Of a DNA stretch of 64,000 nt, positions 11,301-20,250 are shown one piece after another. Position 1 is the first letter of the stretch. Each line of letters opens with the position of its first letter. The notes below the pieces were generated by a model, which was not told the origin of the DNA, made no database searches, and was given only the letters and a program-made list of their open reading frames with translations. A program made the translations under genes and the position numbers. The stretch is from Pseudomonas parafulva. Lineage in GTDB: Bacteria > Pseudomonadota > Gammaproteobacteria > Pseudomonadales > Pseudomonadaceae. Location: positions 4,371,001-4,435,000 of the forward strand of contig NZ_CP019952.1 in the NCBI RefSeq assembly GCF_002021815.1, written 5' to 3'.

Positions 11301-12760
11301 CCCATCGAGCCGACCGCCTCCTGGCCCTGTTCACCCAAGGGGCGCAGCACCTGGTCACGTTCCTCGAAGGTAACCTGGAACATCTTCATGTACTGCTTGA
11401 GCTGGTCAGCGTCGTAGCTGGCCACACCCTGGTCGTCGGTCAGGGTCGCCTGGATCCGCGTGGCGTGCTGACGCAGCCAGCGCTTGTACGGGTGACGAGA
11501 CTTGAGACGGTCATCGATGGCATCGGTGTCGAGGATCTGCCCGGTCTCGGTGTCCACCGCCAGGATCTGCCCAGGCCCGACGCGGCCCTTGGCCAGTACT
11601 TCATCAGGCTGATAGCCCCACACCCCGATTTCCGAGGCAATGGTGATGTAGCCGTTGGTGGTGGTGACCCAGCGCGCCGGGCGCAGCCCATTGCGATCGA
11701 GCAGGCATACCGCGTGGCGGCCTTCGGTCATCACGATGCCGGCCGGGCCGTCCCATGGCTCCATGTGCATGGAGTTGTATTCATAGAAGGCGCGCAGGTC
11801 GGCGTCCATGGTCTCGACGTTCTGCCAGGCTGGCGGCACCAGCATGCGCACGCCACGGAACAGGTCAATACCGCCGGTCACCATCAGTTCGAGCATGTTG
11901 TCCATGCTCGAGGAGTCTGAGCCGACGCGATTGACCAGCGGGCCAAGCTCTTCAAGATCGGGGATCTGGTCATTGGCGAATTTGGTACGCCGAGCCATGG
12001 CCCAGTTGCGGTTACCCGTGATGGTATTGATCTCGCCGTTATGGGCGAGGAAGCGGAAGGGCTGCGCCAGCGGCCACTTCGGCAGGGTGTTGGTGGAGAA
12101 GCGCTGGTGGAACACGCAGATCGCGGTTTGCAGGCGCTCGTCGCTCAGGTCCGGGTAGAACGCAGCCAGGTCCCGCGGCATCATCAAGCCTTTGTAGATG
12201 ATGGTCTTGTGCGAGAAGCTGCAAATGTAGTGGTCGGCGTCATGGGCATTGGCTACCGACGAACGGCGACGGGCGCTGAACAGCTTGATGGCCAGTTCCT
12301 GATCGCTCAGGCCGTCGCCACCGATGAACACCTGCTCGATCTGCGGCAAGCGCTCCAGGGCCAGGCGGCCCAGCACGCTGGTGTCGATCGGCACCTTGCG
12401 CCAGCCCACCAGCTGCAGGCCGGCCGCACGGATTTCACGGTCCATGTTGGCGCGAGCCGCTTCTGCCTTTATCGGGTCCTGGTTGAAGAACACCATGCCA
12501 ACGGCGTACTGCCTGGGCAGTTCGACGGCAAAATGTTCCTGGGCCATGGCACGCAGGAACTGATCGGGCTTCTGCATCAACAGCCCGCAACCGTCGCCGG
12601 TCTTGCCGTCGGCGTTGATACCGCCGCGGTGCGTCATGCAGGTCAACGCCTGCATGGCGGTTTGCAGAAGGTGGTGGCTGGGCTCGCCCGTCATATGGGC
12701 GATCAGGCCGAAACCACAGTTGTCCTTGAATTCTTCGGGATGGTACAGACCTGTTTTCAT
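8315..12760 (-). CDS. gltB: glutamate synthase large (alpha) subunit
   Basis: 1481-residue glutamine-dependent amidotransferase. The start is placed at [19 protein letters not shown], because Cys15 should become the mature N-terminal catalytic Cys after removal of a 14-residue propeptide; a longer frame upstream is not supported. Domains in order are class II glutaminase (about 15-430), central domain, FMN-binding synthase domain with the [3Fe-4S] Cys cluster in [15 protein letters not shown], and a C-terminal GxGxG beta-helix. It works with GltD, encoded next, in ammonium assimilation. The promoter should lie in the roughly 280 bases upstream, which contain a 9-bp inverted repeat. Confidence 0.97.
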   Translation of the reverse strand: MKTGLYHPEEFKDNCGFGLIAHMTGEPSHHLLQTAMQALTCMTHRGGINADGKTGDGCGLLMQKPDQFLRAMAQEHFAVELPRQYAVGMVFFNQDPIKAEAARANMDREIRAAGLQLVGWRKVPIDTSVLGRLALERLPQIEQVFIGGDGLSDQELAIKLFSARRRSSVANAHDADHYICSFSHKTIIYKGLMMPRDLAAFYPDLSDERLQTAICVFHQRFSTNTLPKWPLAQPFRFLAHNGEINTITGNRNWAMARRTKFANDQIPDLEELGPLVNRVGSDSSSMDNMLELMVTGGIDLFRGVRMLVPPAWQNVETMDADLRAFYEYNSMHMEPWDGPAGIVMTEGRHAVCLLDRNGLRPARWVTTTNGYITIASEIGVWGYQPDEVLAKGRVGPGQILAVDTETGQILDTDAIDDRLKSRHPYKRWLRQHATRIQATLTDDQGVASYDADQLKQYMKMFQVTFEERDQVLRPLGEQGQEAVGSMGDDTPMAVLSQRVRSPYDFFRQQFAQVTNPPIDPLREAIVMSLEICLGAERNIFQESPEHASRVILSSPVISPAKWRSLMNLERDGFERQLIDLNYEEAVGLEAAIRNIADQAEEAVRAGKTQLVLSDRHIAPGKLPVHASLAVGAVHHRLTEQGLRCDSNILVETATARDPHHFAVLLGFGASAVYPYLAYEVLADLIRTGEVLGDLDEVFKYYRKGISKGLLKILSKMGISTVASYRGAQLFEAIGLAEEVVGLSFKGVSSRIKGARFVDLESDQKLLAAEAWSVRKPIQQGGLLKFVHGGEYHAYNPDVVNTLQAAVQQGDFAKFKEYTTLVDQRPVSMIRDLLKVKVADQPLPLEQIEPLDAILKRFDSAGISLGALSPEAHEALAEAMNRLGARSNSGEGGEDPARYGTLKSSKIKQVATGRFGVTPEYLVNAEVLQIKVAQGAKPGEGGQLPGGKVNGLIAKLRYAVPGVTLISPPPHHDIYSIEDLAQLIYDLKQVNPQALVSVKLVAEAGVGTIAAGVAKAYADLITISGYDGGTGASPLTSIKYAGAPWELGLAETHQTLRGNDLRGKVRVQTDGGLKTGLDVIKAAILGAESFGFGTAPMIALGCKYLRICHLNNCATGVATQNDKLRKDHYIGTVDMVVNFFTFVAEETREWLARLGVRSLGELIGRTDLLEVLPGDTERQHHLDLTPLLGSSHIAADKPQFCEVDRNPPFDKGELAEKMVEMAMPAVRDQAGGEFALDICNCDRSIGARVSGEIARLYGNQGMAGAPITFRFKGTAGQSFGVWNAGGLNLYLEGDANDYVGKGMTGGKVTIVPPAGSPFETQHSAIVGNTCLYGATGGRLFAAGTAGERFAVRNSGAHAVVEGTGDHCCEYMTGGFVCVLGKTGYNFGSGMTGGFAYVLDMDNSFVDKLNHELVEIQRISGEAMEAYRSHLARVLAEYVDETGSEWGRELSENLDDYVRRFWLVKPKAANLKQLLSSTRANPQ

Positions 12761-13040
12761 AGACACATTCTCACCAGGTTCACCCCTCAACGGAGGCAAA
12801 TCTCTTTTTTAACAACCACTTACCATCCACGCCGATCAAACGCCAGCTTTTTTGCGGTGGCCATGGAAAACCATTGTTGCACAGCGACAGCGACACTCAC
12901 AAATTTTCATGTCTCACCATTGAAAATTTATGTCGCATTTTTGAATGTATTGATGCCGCCAACCAGGTGGCGACTTCACTGGACTCTGAAGCGATTCAGC
13001 CAGAGCTGCGTGGGTGGCTTGTGGCCGACAGCCCGGGACA
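12761..13040 (-). promoter_or_regulatory. gltB upstream region with inverted repeat
   Basis: This 280-base gap holds no convincing gene. It is more AT-rich than its surroundings and contains aaattttca (12901-12909) with tgaaaattt (12921-12929), perfect 9-bp arms with 11 bases between. It lies about 140-170 bases ahead of the gltB start and is a reasonable binding site for a nitrogen or amino-acid regulator. No exact -10/-35 pair could be fixed by eye. Confidence 0.45.
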
Positions 13041-13041
13041 G

Positions 13042-13072
13042 AAAAGCCTGCCGCGCTTGGGCGCAGCAGGCT
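13042..13072 (-). terminator. rho-independent terminator of the pil-aro-DamX operon
   Basis: Read on the minus strand, agcctgc and gcaggct (13066-13072 and 13045-13051) form a 7-bp stem extended by four inner GC pairs, followed by TTTTC. It lies about 60 bases after the DamX-like stop and in front of the gltB promoter region. Confidence 0.75.
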
Positions 13073-13131
13073 AGACGAAAACCAGAATTCGCTTGGCTAC
13101 AGGGCAGCGGGGTGATGCTGCCCGGAAGGTA

Positions 13132-14724
13132 TCAGCGGGCCGAAGCCAGCTCTTGTTGGACGCTGGCGACAGTACGTGGCCAAGGTTTACCAGCCTGGAC
13201 CTTCGCTGGCAAGTTCTTGATGGCGGCCACCGCTGCATCGCGGTTGGCGAAGTTGCCGTAGGTGACCACGTACAGCGGCTTGCCCTGCAGGGACTTGCGG
13301 AAGTAGCGATAGTCGCCACCTTGGGCTTTCACAAAGGCCTGGGCCGACGCTTCGGAGCTGGTCCCCAGAATTTGCACTACATAGTTGCCTGGCTTCTGGC
13401 CGGTGTACCAGGCGCTGTTGCCGCTGCCACCTGACGCTGATTTTTCAGCAGGTTTCTCGGCAGCCTTGGGCGCGGGCTTGGCCACCGCCACCTGGGTACG
13501 TGCAGGCTCAGGCTTGGCCGGCGAGGTCTGCTTGGGCTGTTGCGTGACCGCCGGCTTGGCCGTGGAGGTAACCGGCTGGGCAGGCGCCGGAGCTGGGCCA
13601 GCAGACACACCTTGTGGCGGTGCGATGGTGGTGACCGTGGGTGGCGGATTGCCCGGTTGCAGCGCTGTATCACCCGCCGGGCTGCCCTCTTCGCCCTCGC
13701 CCATGCCTGCTGCCTGGGCCAACGGTTCACGCATCACCGGTTGCGACTGCCCGCCCAACGGCAGGGGCTTGGGCTGGGACGAGCCGGAGAACTCGATTGC
13801 CGCGCTGGAATTGCCGTCGCCAAGGGGCAACTGGGCTTGGGCTGCGGGTGCATCTTCAGGGGCCTTGTCGCCCTTGCGGGGCATCAACACCGCCGCGGCC
13901 ACGGCGACGACGACCACGGCGGATAGCGCGAGTACGTGTTTTTTAGGCATCTTGAACCCCATGGCTGGTCGCTTTGCCGTCGTGCGGCTGGCGATCATGG
14001 CTTCGATCAGAGTGTCACGGGCAACCTGGTTGATAGTGCCAGGCCACCCATCGGCATTTTCATGGATATCGGCGATCTGCTCCCGGCTGAACACCTCGAT
14101 ACCCCGGCCAGCACCCACCAGGCGCTGTTCGAGGTACTCGCGGGTTTCATCCTCGCTGTACGGCGCAAGTTCGATGATGTGGAAGCGTTCTTCCTCGATG
14201 TTCAACTCATCGAGCCCTGCGATCAGCGATGGCTCACCGAACAGGAAGACATGCGGACGCCCTTCGGGAACGCCTGCCGCCAGTTCCAGCAACGCTTGGA
14301 GTGCCGACTCGTCCAGTTGTTCCGCATCGTCCACCAGCAGATACACTTCCTGGCCAGTCAGGGCCAGTTGCACCATCTTGGACAGGATGCTCTGCACCTG
14401 CGGCTCGGCCACATCCAGGTATTGCGCGATCTGGCCGAGAATACTGGCAGCATCGCCGGCACTGCGGGCCGACACCACGACGCTCTGCACCGACTGCTTG
14501 TTGGTGCTGGCCGCCAGCGCCTGGCGCAGCAGGGTCTTGCCGCTGCCCAGAGGCCCGGTGACCACCAGCATCAGGTGGCTGTAGCGGGCCAGGTGGTGCA
14601 GCTGTGCCAGGACCGGCTTGCGCTGGGCGGGGAAGAACTTGAAGCCCGGTACGCGTGGTGCGAACGGGTCGTGGCTCAGTTGGTAATGGTCGAGAAAGGC
14701 CTCATCGGCGTGCAAACTGGTCAT
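13132..14724 (-). CDS. DamX-like protein: AAA ATPase, one TM segment, SPOR domain
   Basis: 530-residue inner-membrane protein. Residues about 20-250 form an ExeA-like AAA+ ATPase with Walker A GPLGSGKT (57-64) and Walker B VYLLVDDAE (127-135). A single transmembrane helix is at about 263-281. A long Pro/Ala/Gln-rich periplasmic linker follows (about 285-440), then a C-terminal SPOR domain (about 447-525, NYVVQILGTSSE..). SPOR domains bind denuded peptidoglycan at the septum. E. coli DamX shares the aroK-aroB-damX position but lacks an intact ATPase, whereas here the P-loop looks complete. It ends the operon before a clear terminator. The role is probably cell division or envelope; what the ATPase drives is not known to me. 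Confidence 0.85.
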   Translation of the reverse strand: MTSLHADEAFLDHYQLSHDPFAPRVPGFKFFPAQRKPVLAQLHHLARYSHLMLVVTGPLGSGKTLLRQALAASTNKQSVQSVVVSARSAGDAASILGQIAQYLDVAEPQVQSILSKMVQLALTGQEVYLLVDDAEQLDESALQALLELAAGVPEGRPHVFLFGEPSLIAGLDELNIEEERFHIIELAPYSEDETREYLEQRLVGAGRGIEVFSREQIADIHENADGWPGTINQVARDTLIEAMIASRTTAKRPAMGFKMPKKHVLALSAVVVVAVAAAVLMPRKGDKAPEDAPAAQAQLPLGDGNSSAAIEFSGSSQPKPLPLGGQSQPVMREPLAQAAGMGEGEEGSPAGDTALQPGNPPPTVTTIAPPQGVSAGPAPAPAQPVTSTAKPAVTQQPKQTSPAKPEPARTQVAVAKPAPKAAEKPAEKSASGGSGNSAWYTGQKPGNYVVQILGTSSEASAQAFVKAQGGDYRYFRKSLQGKPLYVVTYGNFANRDAAVAAIKNLPAKVQAGKPWPRTVASVQQELASAR

Positions 14725-14739
14725 TGCGCTGTCACAACC

Positions 14740-15837
14740 TCAAAGCTGGGCCACGATCGCGCGGTAATCCGCCGACAGCGTGGCCTGAAGAATCTCATTG
14801 GGATAGTCGTCGGTGACCACGGCCTCGCCTAGCTGGCGCAGCAGCACCAAGCGCAGACGGCCGTCCAGCACCTTCTTGTCGACCGCCATGTGTTCCATGA
14901 AATGCGCCGGGGTCATTTCCTGTGGGGGCACAACCGGCAAGCCTGCTTCCAGCAGCAAGCCGATGCCGCGGTCACGTTCGGCCTGGGTGATCCAGCCCAG
15001 CCGCATGGACATCTCCAGCGCCATGGCCGTACCTGCTGCCACGGCTTCGCCATGCAGCCAGACGCCATAGCCCATATGGGTTTCGATGGCGTGGCCGAAG
15101 GTATGGCCAAGATTGAGCGTGGCCCGAACACCCGACTCGCGCTCGTCAGCCCCTACGACGGCTGCCTTGGCCGCGCACGAGCGACGGATGGCTTCGGTCA
15201 ACGCTACTGGGTCAAGACTGCGCAGCGCCGGCATATTTTCTTCGAGCCAGGCCATGAAAGGCTTGTCACAGATCAAGCCGTATTTGATGACTTCGGCCAA
15301 CCCGGCAGACAGCTCACGCGCTGGCAACGTCCCGAGCGTCGTGGTGTCGATCACCACGGCGTTTGGCTGGTAGAAGGCGCCGACCATGTTCTTGCCCAGC
15401 GGGTGATTGATGCCGGTCTTGCCGCCGACCGACGAATCCACCTGCGACAGCAGGGTGGTGGGCACCTGGATGAAATCCACACCGCGCTGGTAGCACGCTG
15501 CGGCAAAACCGGCCATGTCGCCGATCACGCCGCCACCGAGCGCCACGACAGTGGTGCGCCGATCGTGGCGGGCCGTCAGCAGGCCATCGAAGATCAGCTG
15601 CAACGTTTCCCAGTTCTTGTGGGCCTCACCGTCAGGCAGTACCACCGGCAGTACGCTGTAAGCCCCCAATGTCTTGCTCAGACGTTCCAGATAGAGCGGC
15701 GCCACAGTTTCATTGGAAACGATGGCAACCTGACGGCCCGCGATATGCGGCGTCAGCCACTCAGGCTGGTCAAGCAGGCCTTCGCCAATGTAGATCGGGT
15801 AGCTGCGCTCGCCCAGGTCGACCTTCAGTGTCTGCAT
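14740..15837 (-). CDS. aroB: 3-dehydroquinate synthase
   Basis: Second enzyme of the shikimate pathway; it cyclises DAHP to 3-dehydroquinate using NAD and a divalent metal. The protein is 365 residues starting [18 protein letters not shown]; a longer upstream frame is not family-like. The NAD-binding [19 protein letters not shown] loop is visible. So are [18 protein letters not shown] and the metal-ligand regions ([20 protein letters not shown]). It is about 100 bases downstream of aroK and 15 bases before the DamX-like gene, all in one direction, so it is almost certainly co-transcribed. Confidence 0.97.
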   Translation of the reverse strand: MQTLKVDLGERSYPIYIGEGLLDQPEWLTPHIAGRQVAIVSNETVAPLYLERLSKTLGAYSVLPVVLPDGEAHKNWETLQLIFDGLLTARHDRRTTVVALGGGVIGDMAGFAAACYQRGVDFIQVPTTLLSQVDSSVGGKTGINHPLGKNMVGAFYQPNAVVIDTTTLGTLPARELSAGLAEVIKYGLICDKPFMAWLEENMPALRSLDPVALTEAIRRSCAAKAAVVGADERESGVRATLNLGHTFGHAIETHMGYGVWLHGEAVAAGTAMALEMSMRLGWITQAERDRGIGLLLEAGLPVVPPQEMTPAHFMEHMAVDKKVLDGRLRLVLLRQLGEAVVTDDYPNEILQATLSADYRAIVAQL

Positions 15838-15936
15838 GTATCCCCACAATGAGCTGGTGCACGGCGCCTTTGGCAGGCAAGCCACGCGGTATCGTTGAAC
15901 CTCGCCTTGGCGCAGGAGGCCGAGAATAGTCCCGGG

Positions 15937-16455
15937 CTAACGGGGCGGCAACTGCTGCAGGCGCTCGAGAATGTCGATCACTACCATCCGCGGTGGCCGC
16001 TCGTCGGTTTGCACCACCAGATCGGCAATTTCACGGTAAAGCGGGTCTCGGGTTTCGAGCAAGGCGCGCAGGGTCGCCTCCGGGTTGGCGGTACGCAGCA
16101 ATGGCCGGTTGCGATCCCGAGCGGTGCGGCCAACCTGCTGCTCGACCGAGGCATGCAGGTAGATCACCCGGCCGCCCTGGTGCAGCACGCGGCGATTGGC
16201 CTCGCGCATGACAGCCCCGCCGCCTGTGGCAACGACCACGCCATCGAGGCTGCATAACTCGGCGATCATGGCCTGCTCGCGGTCACGGAAACCCGGCTCG
16301 CCTTCCTTGTCGAAGATCCACGGGATGTTGGCACCGCACCTCAGTTCGATTTCCTTGTCGGAATCCCTGAATGGCAGGCGCAGCTCTTTGGCCAATAGGC
16401 GCCCGATGGTGCTTTTACCAGCACCCATGGGCCCCACAAGTATCAAATTTCGCAC
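15937..16455 (-). CDS. aroK: shikimate kinase
   Basis: 172-residue P-loop kinase that phosphorylates shikimate. Walker A is [12 protein letters not shown] (residues 8-19). The shikimate-binding DSDKEIE and the GFRDRE and GGGAVMR segments are in order. It is four bases downstream of pilQ, which places an essential aromatic amino acid gene at the end of the pilus operon, as in other pseudomonads. Transcription may therefore come from the pil promoter or from an internal one. Confidence 0.97.
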   Translation of the reverse strand: MRNLILVGPMGAGKSTIGRLLAKELRLPFRDSDKEIELRCGANIPWIFDKEGEPGFRDREQAMIAELCSLDGVVVATGGGAVMREANRRVLHQGGRVIYLHASVEQQVGRTARDRNRPLLRTANPEATLRALLETRDPLYREIADLVVQTDERPPRMVVIDILERLQQLPPR

Positions 16456-16459
16456 AGAA

Positions 16460-17725
16460 TCAACGACTCACAGCAATCGTCTGGTCACTCATGATACGCG
16501 GAGTCAGGAAGACCAGCAGCTCGGATTTTTTCTCTTGTAGTACATCGCGTCGAAACAGCCGTCCAACATACGGCAGATCGCCAAGAAATGGCACCTTGTC
16601 CACCACATTGTTTTGCGTGGTCGAGTAGACGCCTCCGATCACGATCGTCTGTCCGTTCTCGACCCTGACCTTGGCATTGACCTCGTTCTTGCGAATGGGC
16701 GGGACGTCATTCAGGGCATTGACATAGTCAGGTTCGTCCTTGGTCACTCTCACGGTCATGACGACACTGTCATCGGGCGTGATCTGCGGCGTTACTTCCA
16801 GTGAAAGCGAAGCCTCGCGAAACGACACAGTCGTCGCGCCGTTCTTGTTGGACTGCTGGTAAGGCACCTCGGTACCTTTGAGTATCCGCGCCGTCTCCTT
16901 GTCAGCGGTCACTACCTTGGGCTGCGAGATGATCTCCCCCTCACCGCTCTTTTCCATGGCGCTGAGCTCAAGATCAAGGAGCACGTCGCCGCGCAACAGA
17001 CCAACGCCAAGGCTGCTGCCGCCCCGCTCGACGCCCAGGTCTACAAACAGGTCCTTGCCCGGTCTTAGTTCGTTGCTGTACAGGTCGCCGCCCCATCGCA
17101 CCCCCAGGCCTTTCTGGTAGTCGACATTGGCCTCCACGATACGGGCTTCGATCGCGACCTGACGCACGGGCACATCCAACTGGGCGATCAGTTGCCGAAT
17201 CTCGGCAAGTCGATTCGCCGGCTGGTGGACAACCAGCGTGTTGGTACGCTCATCCACACCCAGGCTGCCCCTGCCGGCAAGGATGCCGTCCTCAGACAGG
17301 CTCGCCAACAACAGCTCGGACAAATCTGCGGCCTTGGCATAGTGGATACGCATCAGTTCTCGACGCATGGGCTGTTGTTGCACGTCGAGTGAATTTGCGG
17401 TGCCCTCGAACGACTGCGCGTTCAGGGTCGAAAGCGGTGCGATCAGCAGTACATTGCCTTCCTGGCGTCGACCCAGGCCCTTGCTGCGCAATACCAGGTC
17501 GATCGCTTGATCCCAGGGGACATCTTCCAGCCGCAAGGTGACGCTCCCTTGGACGTCGTCGCTGGCGACCAGGTTGATACCGGCATGGTCGGCAAGCACC
17601 TGCAGCACGGCGCGTACCTCGACATCCTGAAAATTCAGTGACAGCCGTTCACCCTGGTAGGGGGCGGCCATTGCCGTCAACGGCAACAGCAGGGTTGCGA
17701 GTAGCCATTTCCATGTCTTGCTCAT
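16460..17725 (-). CDS. pilQ: type IV pilus secretin PilQ, short form
   Basis: Outer-membrane secretin through which pili or DNA would pass. The protein is 421 residues with a signal peptide (1-20, ending TAMA). After it come an STN/N0 domain (about 25-95), an N1/KH-like domain (about 105-190), then the secretin core ending with [16 protein letters not shown] and a C-terminal [11 protein letters not shown]. The two AMIN peptidoglycan-binding domains of the roughly 700-residue P. aeruginosa PilQ are absent. No second start upstream restores them, since the preceding gene occupies that space. The start overlaps the PilO/P gene by 77 bases. The short form suggests a reduced pilus or DNA-uptake machine. 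Confidence 0.88.
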   Translation of the reverse strand: MSKTWKWLLATLLLPLTAMAAPYQGERLSLNFQDVEVRAVLQVLADHAGINLVASDDVQGSVTLRLEDVPWDQAIDLVLRSKGLGRRQEGNVLLIAPLSTLNAQSFEGTANSLDVQQQPMRRELMRIHYAKAADLSELLLASLSEDGILAGRGSLGVDERTNTLVVHQPANRLAEIRQLIAQLDVPVRQVAIEARIVEANVDYQKGLGVRWGGDLYSNELRPGKDLFVDLGVERGGSSLGVGLLRGDVLLDLELSAMEKSGEGEIISQPKVVTADKETARILKGTEVPYQQSNKNGATTVSFREASLSLEVTPQITPDDSVVMTVRVTKDEPDYVNALNDVPPIRKNEVNAKVRVENGQTIVIGGVYSTTQNNVVDKVPFLGDLPYVGRLFRRDVLQEKKSELLVFLTPRIMSDQTIAVSR

Positions 17726-18665
17726 CCAGGATCAGGGCCTCCTTGCCCGCAGGTGTTGCCATAGAGATAAACGCAACGCGCTCGTGCCATGCACCGTCCA
17801 TGAACCAGTGTTCGCGAATTTCCACCTGACCCGGATCGATATGCGCAACGACCCCTTGATCGCGCCCGACCCGGTCACCCAGGCTTACCCGATGAACCCT
17901 ACCGGCTGCTATCAACAGCGCTTCGTGAGCCTGCGCCCGCGACAGACTACCAACCATGCGCACCTGCGACAGCGGCACGCTTGCCAGCCCGCGATCAGGC
18001 AGTTGGTCCTGCTGCGGCCTGAATGGGTCGACGTGCGGTGCCGCCACGGGCATGCGTGCCGGCAGCTGGGCCAATGCCTGTGCCGGCAGCGTTGGGACGG
18101 TTGCCTGGAAGGCATCGACCTGCAGCCGCAGTTGCACCATGCCAGGCTGCCCGGTGACAGGTTCCAGGCTCATGTCGCCAGTGCGCAGCAGCCGAGCCTG
18201 GCCAAGCCACTCGAACAACCATTGCCGCACGCCGGCATACTCGCCTTTGACCCGCAGTTCCAGCGGCACCTGTTGGTAATCACCGTGGGTTTGCGCCTCT
18301 TGCACCCGCAGCAGCTCGATGAGCAAGCCGTGGGCGCGGCCCAACGCCGCGATGTGATCCACCAGATCGCTCATGTCTTGGCCGGCGGCCATGCTCCACA
18401 GGGCCACCTGCAGGCGTTGCTCGGCCTCAGCCACCGCGGCGCGCAGACTGTCGAGCCCCGCGCGCTCTGCATTCAAGGCCGATTGCCGCTCATCCAGCGC
18501 CTGGGCCCTGGCCTGCTCCCGGTCCATTTGCTGCAGTGCCGCGGGCAGGCGTATTGCGCAGCCCAAGATGAACAGGCAACAGGCAAGCAGCACCGGCGCC
18601 AGGCTCTTGGCCCGCGCGGACTGCCCGAACGCCGCCGCTCGCTCAAAGACCGTCTGCAGTTTCAT
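17649..18665 (-). CDS. PilO-PilP fusion protein
   Basis: 338-residue inner-membrane alignment-complex protein that appears to join two usually separate subunits. Residues 1-21 are cytoplasmic, 22-39 form one transmembrane helix, and 45-90 are a coiled coil. Residues 95-187 form a PilO-type ferredoxin-like domain. After a Pro/Ala linker, DPF (213-215) opens a PilP-type beta domain (about 232-300) with RMVGSL, ALLIAAGRVHRVSLGDRVG and a WHERVAF end. No separate pilP exists between this gene and pilQ, and PilP's normal lipobox is absent because it is tethered through the PilO helix. It overlaps pilN by four bases (ATGA) and pilQ by 77. The fusion assignment rests on motif reading. Confidence 0.8.
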   Translation of the reverse strand: MKLQTVFERAAAFGQSARAKSLAPVLLACCLFILGCAIRLPAALQQMDREQARAQALDERQSALNAERAGLDSLRAAVAEAEQRLQVALWSMAAGQDMSDLVDHIAALGRAHGLLIELLRVQEAQTHGDYQQVPLELRVKGEYAGVRQWLFEWLGQARLLRTGDMSLEPVTGQPGMVQLRLQVDAFQATVPTLPAQALAQLPARMPVAAPHVDPFRPQQDQLPDRGLASVPLSQVRMVGSLSRAQAHEALLIAAGRVHRVSLGDRVGRDQGVVAHIDPGQVEIREHWFMDGAWHERVAFISMATPAGKEALILDEQDMEMATRNPAVAVDGNGRPLPG

Positions 18666-19198
18666 GACCAGGACGCAGCGACGCGTGCCGTCAGCAGGAA
18701 CTGATCGGCACGGGGCAGGCTTTTGATCTGCTTAAGTTGCAGGTCGATCAACATGCCCGAGCGATCCAGGTCCCGCATGAATTGGGCGATCACGGCGCCA
18801 GAGGGAGCCAGGCCCGTTATCTGCAAGTGTCTGTCTTCAAATTGCAGGCCCAACAACTGCACAGTGGTTGGCAGGGCGCGCTCAAGGTCCGTGAACAACC
18901 CCTCCAGAATGCGCTGCTCAGCGCGCAGCGTCTCAAACCGGGAAAGCTGGCTCGACGACGTGGCGTGCTGGTCCTGCAGCTGTGCCCTAGACGCTGCCGG
19001 CTCACCCAGGGCCGTCAATTCAGCCGCTCGCTGCTTGTTATCGGCCGCCTGCAAGTGGGCCCGTTGACGCGCCAACTGATCGACCGTCGTCACGGCGCAC
19101 AGGGCCGCCAATGCGCTTGCCAATAGCTGGTTGCGAAAGCGCCGAATGGCCGCTTGCCGCTGCCGCTCGCGCCAAGGAAGCAGGTTGAACCGGATCAT
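18662..19198 (-). CDS. pilN: type IV pilus assembly protein PilN
   Basis: 178-residue bitopic inner-membrane protein of the PilMNOP complex. The start is at MIRFNLLPWRE, the conserved PilN N-terminal peptide that inserts into PilM's groove; the longer upstream frame lacks family character. One transmembrane helix (about 22-41) is followed by a coiled coil and a ferredoxin-like periplasmic domain. It overlaps pilM by four bases at the 5' end and the PilO/P gene by four at the 3' end, so translation is tightly coupled. Confidence 0.88.
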   Translation of the reverse strand: MIRFNLLPWRERQRQAAIRRFRNQLLASALAALCAVTTVDQLARQRAHLQAADNKQRAAELTALGEPAASRAQLQDQHATSSSQLSRFETLRAEQRILEGLFTDLERALPTTVQLLGLQFEDRHLQITGLAPSGAVIAQFMRDLDRSGMLIDLQLKQIKSLPRADQFLLTARVAASWS

Positions 19199-20076
19199 GC
19201 CCGCAACCCTCCTGCCGCCAGCGTGCTGGCAAGCAGCATGGGGCCGCCGAGACATTCGAGCCCGCCGGGTGCAGGTAACGGCCGGCAATGTACGTTGAGC
19301 CTTTCGCTCATCGCTTGCAGGTGCCGATGGGTCATGCAGTCGCCGCTTGACACCCACAGGTCGGCCGGCAGGCCCTGCGACACGAGCGCCGCAGCAACCT
19401 GCTCTGACAACTCACCCGACCGCATGGGTTCAGTCGCCGTCCACTCCCATCGCTGGCAGACGCCCTTGGGTTGCCAGCGATGCAGCACGATGTTTTGCCG
19501 ATCAATCCGCAACAAGGCTGCCTGATCCGAAAATGCAGACGGTAACAGGCGGGTAAGGGCGACCGTGTCGACCTCCACGGCCTCGAGTTGTAGCCCCGCT
19601 TGCGTCACCATCGATTGCACCAGTGCCAGCGTGCTTTGCCGGCAAGCCGCCACCATCACGTCGATACTGTTGGGCTCATCAAGGCTGGGGCCCAGTACAT
19701 GAAAATCCATGGCCAGGTCATCCAGTGCAAAAGGCAGTAGCCGCTCGGCTTCGGCGAGCAATTGCGCTTCGATCTGTTCCTCACAAGCCTGAAGCGGCAG
19801 GCAGGTCGGCTTGCAGATCACCTGGTCGGCTGGCAGCGCCATGGCCACTCGATGCTGGCGTAGACCGTGACGTTCGAAGGCGCGCCGCAGCGCAGCTGCG
19901 GCATGTGCTGGCTGGGCCATCCAGGTGGTGGCCGCTGGCTGTCGGTAGGATTCCTGTGTCTGGCACAGCACCTCAAAGCCCCGCTTGCGTTTGCGCAACT
20001 GAACCACCCGCACCGCATTCTCGACGATTTCAATCCCTGTAAATGAACCGGCATCCCTGCTAAAGCGTCCAAGCAT
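19195..20076 (-). CDS. pilM: type IV pilus assembly protein PilM, short form
   Basis: Actin-like cytoplasmic ATPase-fold protein that binds the PilN tail. At 293 residues it is about 60 shorter than the usual 350 or so. The N-terminus GIEIVENAVRVVQLRKRKRG matches the first phosphate-loop region, and EAVEVDTVALTRLL matches the central segment. The late nucleotide-binding loop of the standard family is hard to find, so ATP binding is uncertain. First gene of the leftward pilM-N-O/P-Q-aroK-aroB-DamX operon and divergent from ponA, with about 170 bases between. Confidence 0.85.
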   Translation of the reverse strand: MLGRFSRDAGSFTGIEIVENAVRVVQLRKRKRGFEVLCQTQESYRQPAATTWMAQPAHAAAALRRAFERHGLRQHRVAMALPADQVICKPTCLPLQACEEQIEAQLLAEAERLLPFALDDLAMDFHVLGPSLDEPNSIDVMVAACRQSTLALVQSMVTQAGLQLEAVEVDTVALTRLLPSAFSDQAALLRIDRQNIVLHRWQPKGVCQRWEWTATEPMRSGELSEQVAAALVSQGLPADLWVSSGDCMTHRHLQAMSERLNVHCRPLPAPGGLECLGGPMLLASTLAAGGLRA

Positions 20077-20179
20077 CGCGGCCTCCCTGCGCTCGATACC
20101 CCCTGGGGCGTTCCCTGAATCCGGCCGCCGCCAGACGACGAGCAGCCCGGGCGGTAACCCCGGCGTGGCGAAAAATGCT

Positions 20180-20185
20180 TATAAT
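20180..20185 (+). promoter_or_regulatory. -10 hexamer, probable ponA promoter
   Basis: A perfect TATAAT lies 65 bases before the ponA TTG start in the divergent pilM-ponA gap. No good -35 is visible 16-18 bases upstream. The leader has a GC-rich palindrome (about 20197-20211). Confidence 0.45.
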
Positions 20186-20250
20186 GCCCGGCGTTTTCCG
20201 GCCCGCCGGGCCTGCGTGCAATCCATTCACAACCTGGACACCGAAAAGCC

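Noticed and set aside
12874..13074. 66-codon frame in the gltB upstream region
   Set aside because: It runs into the operon terminator stem, has no ribosome site and no recognisable sequence character.
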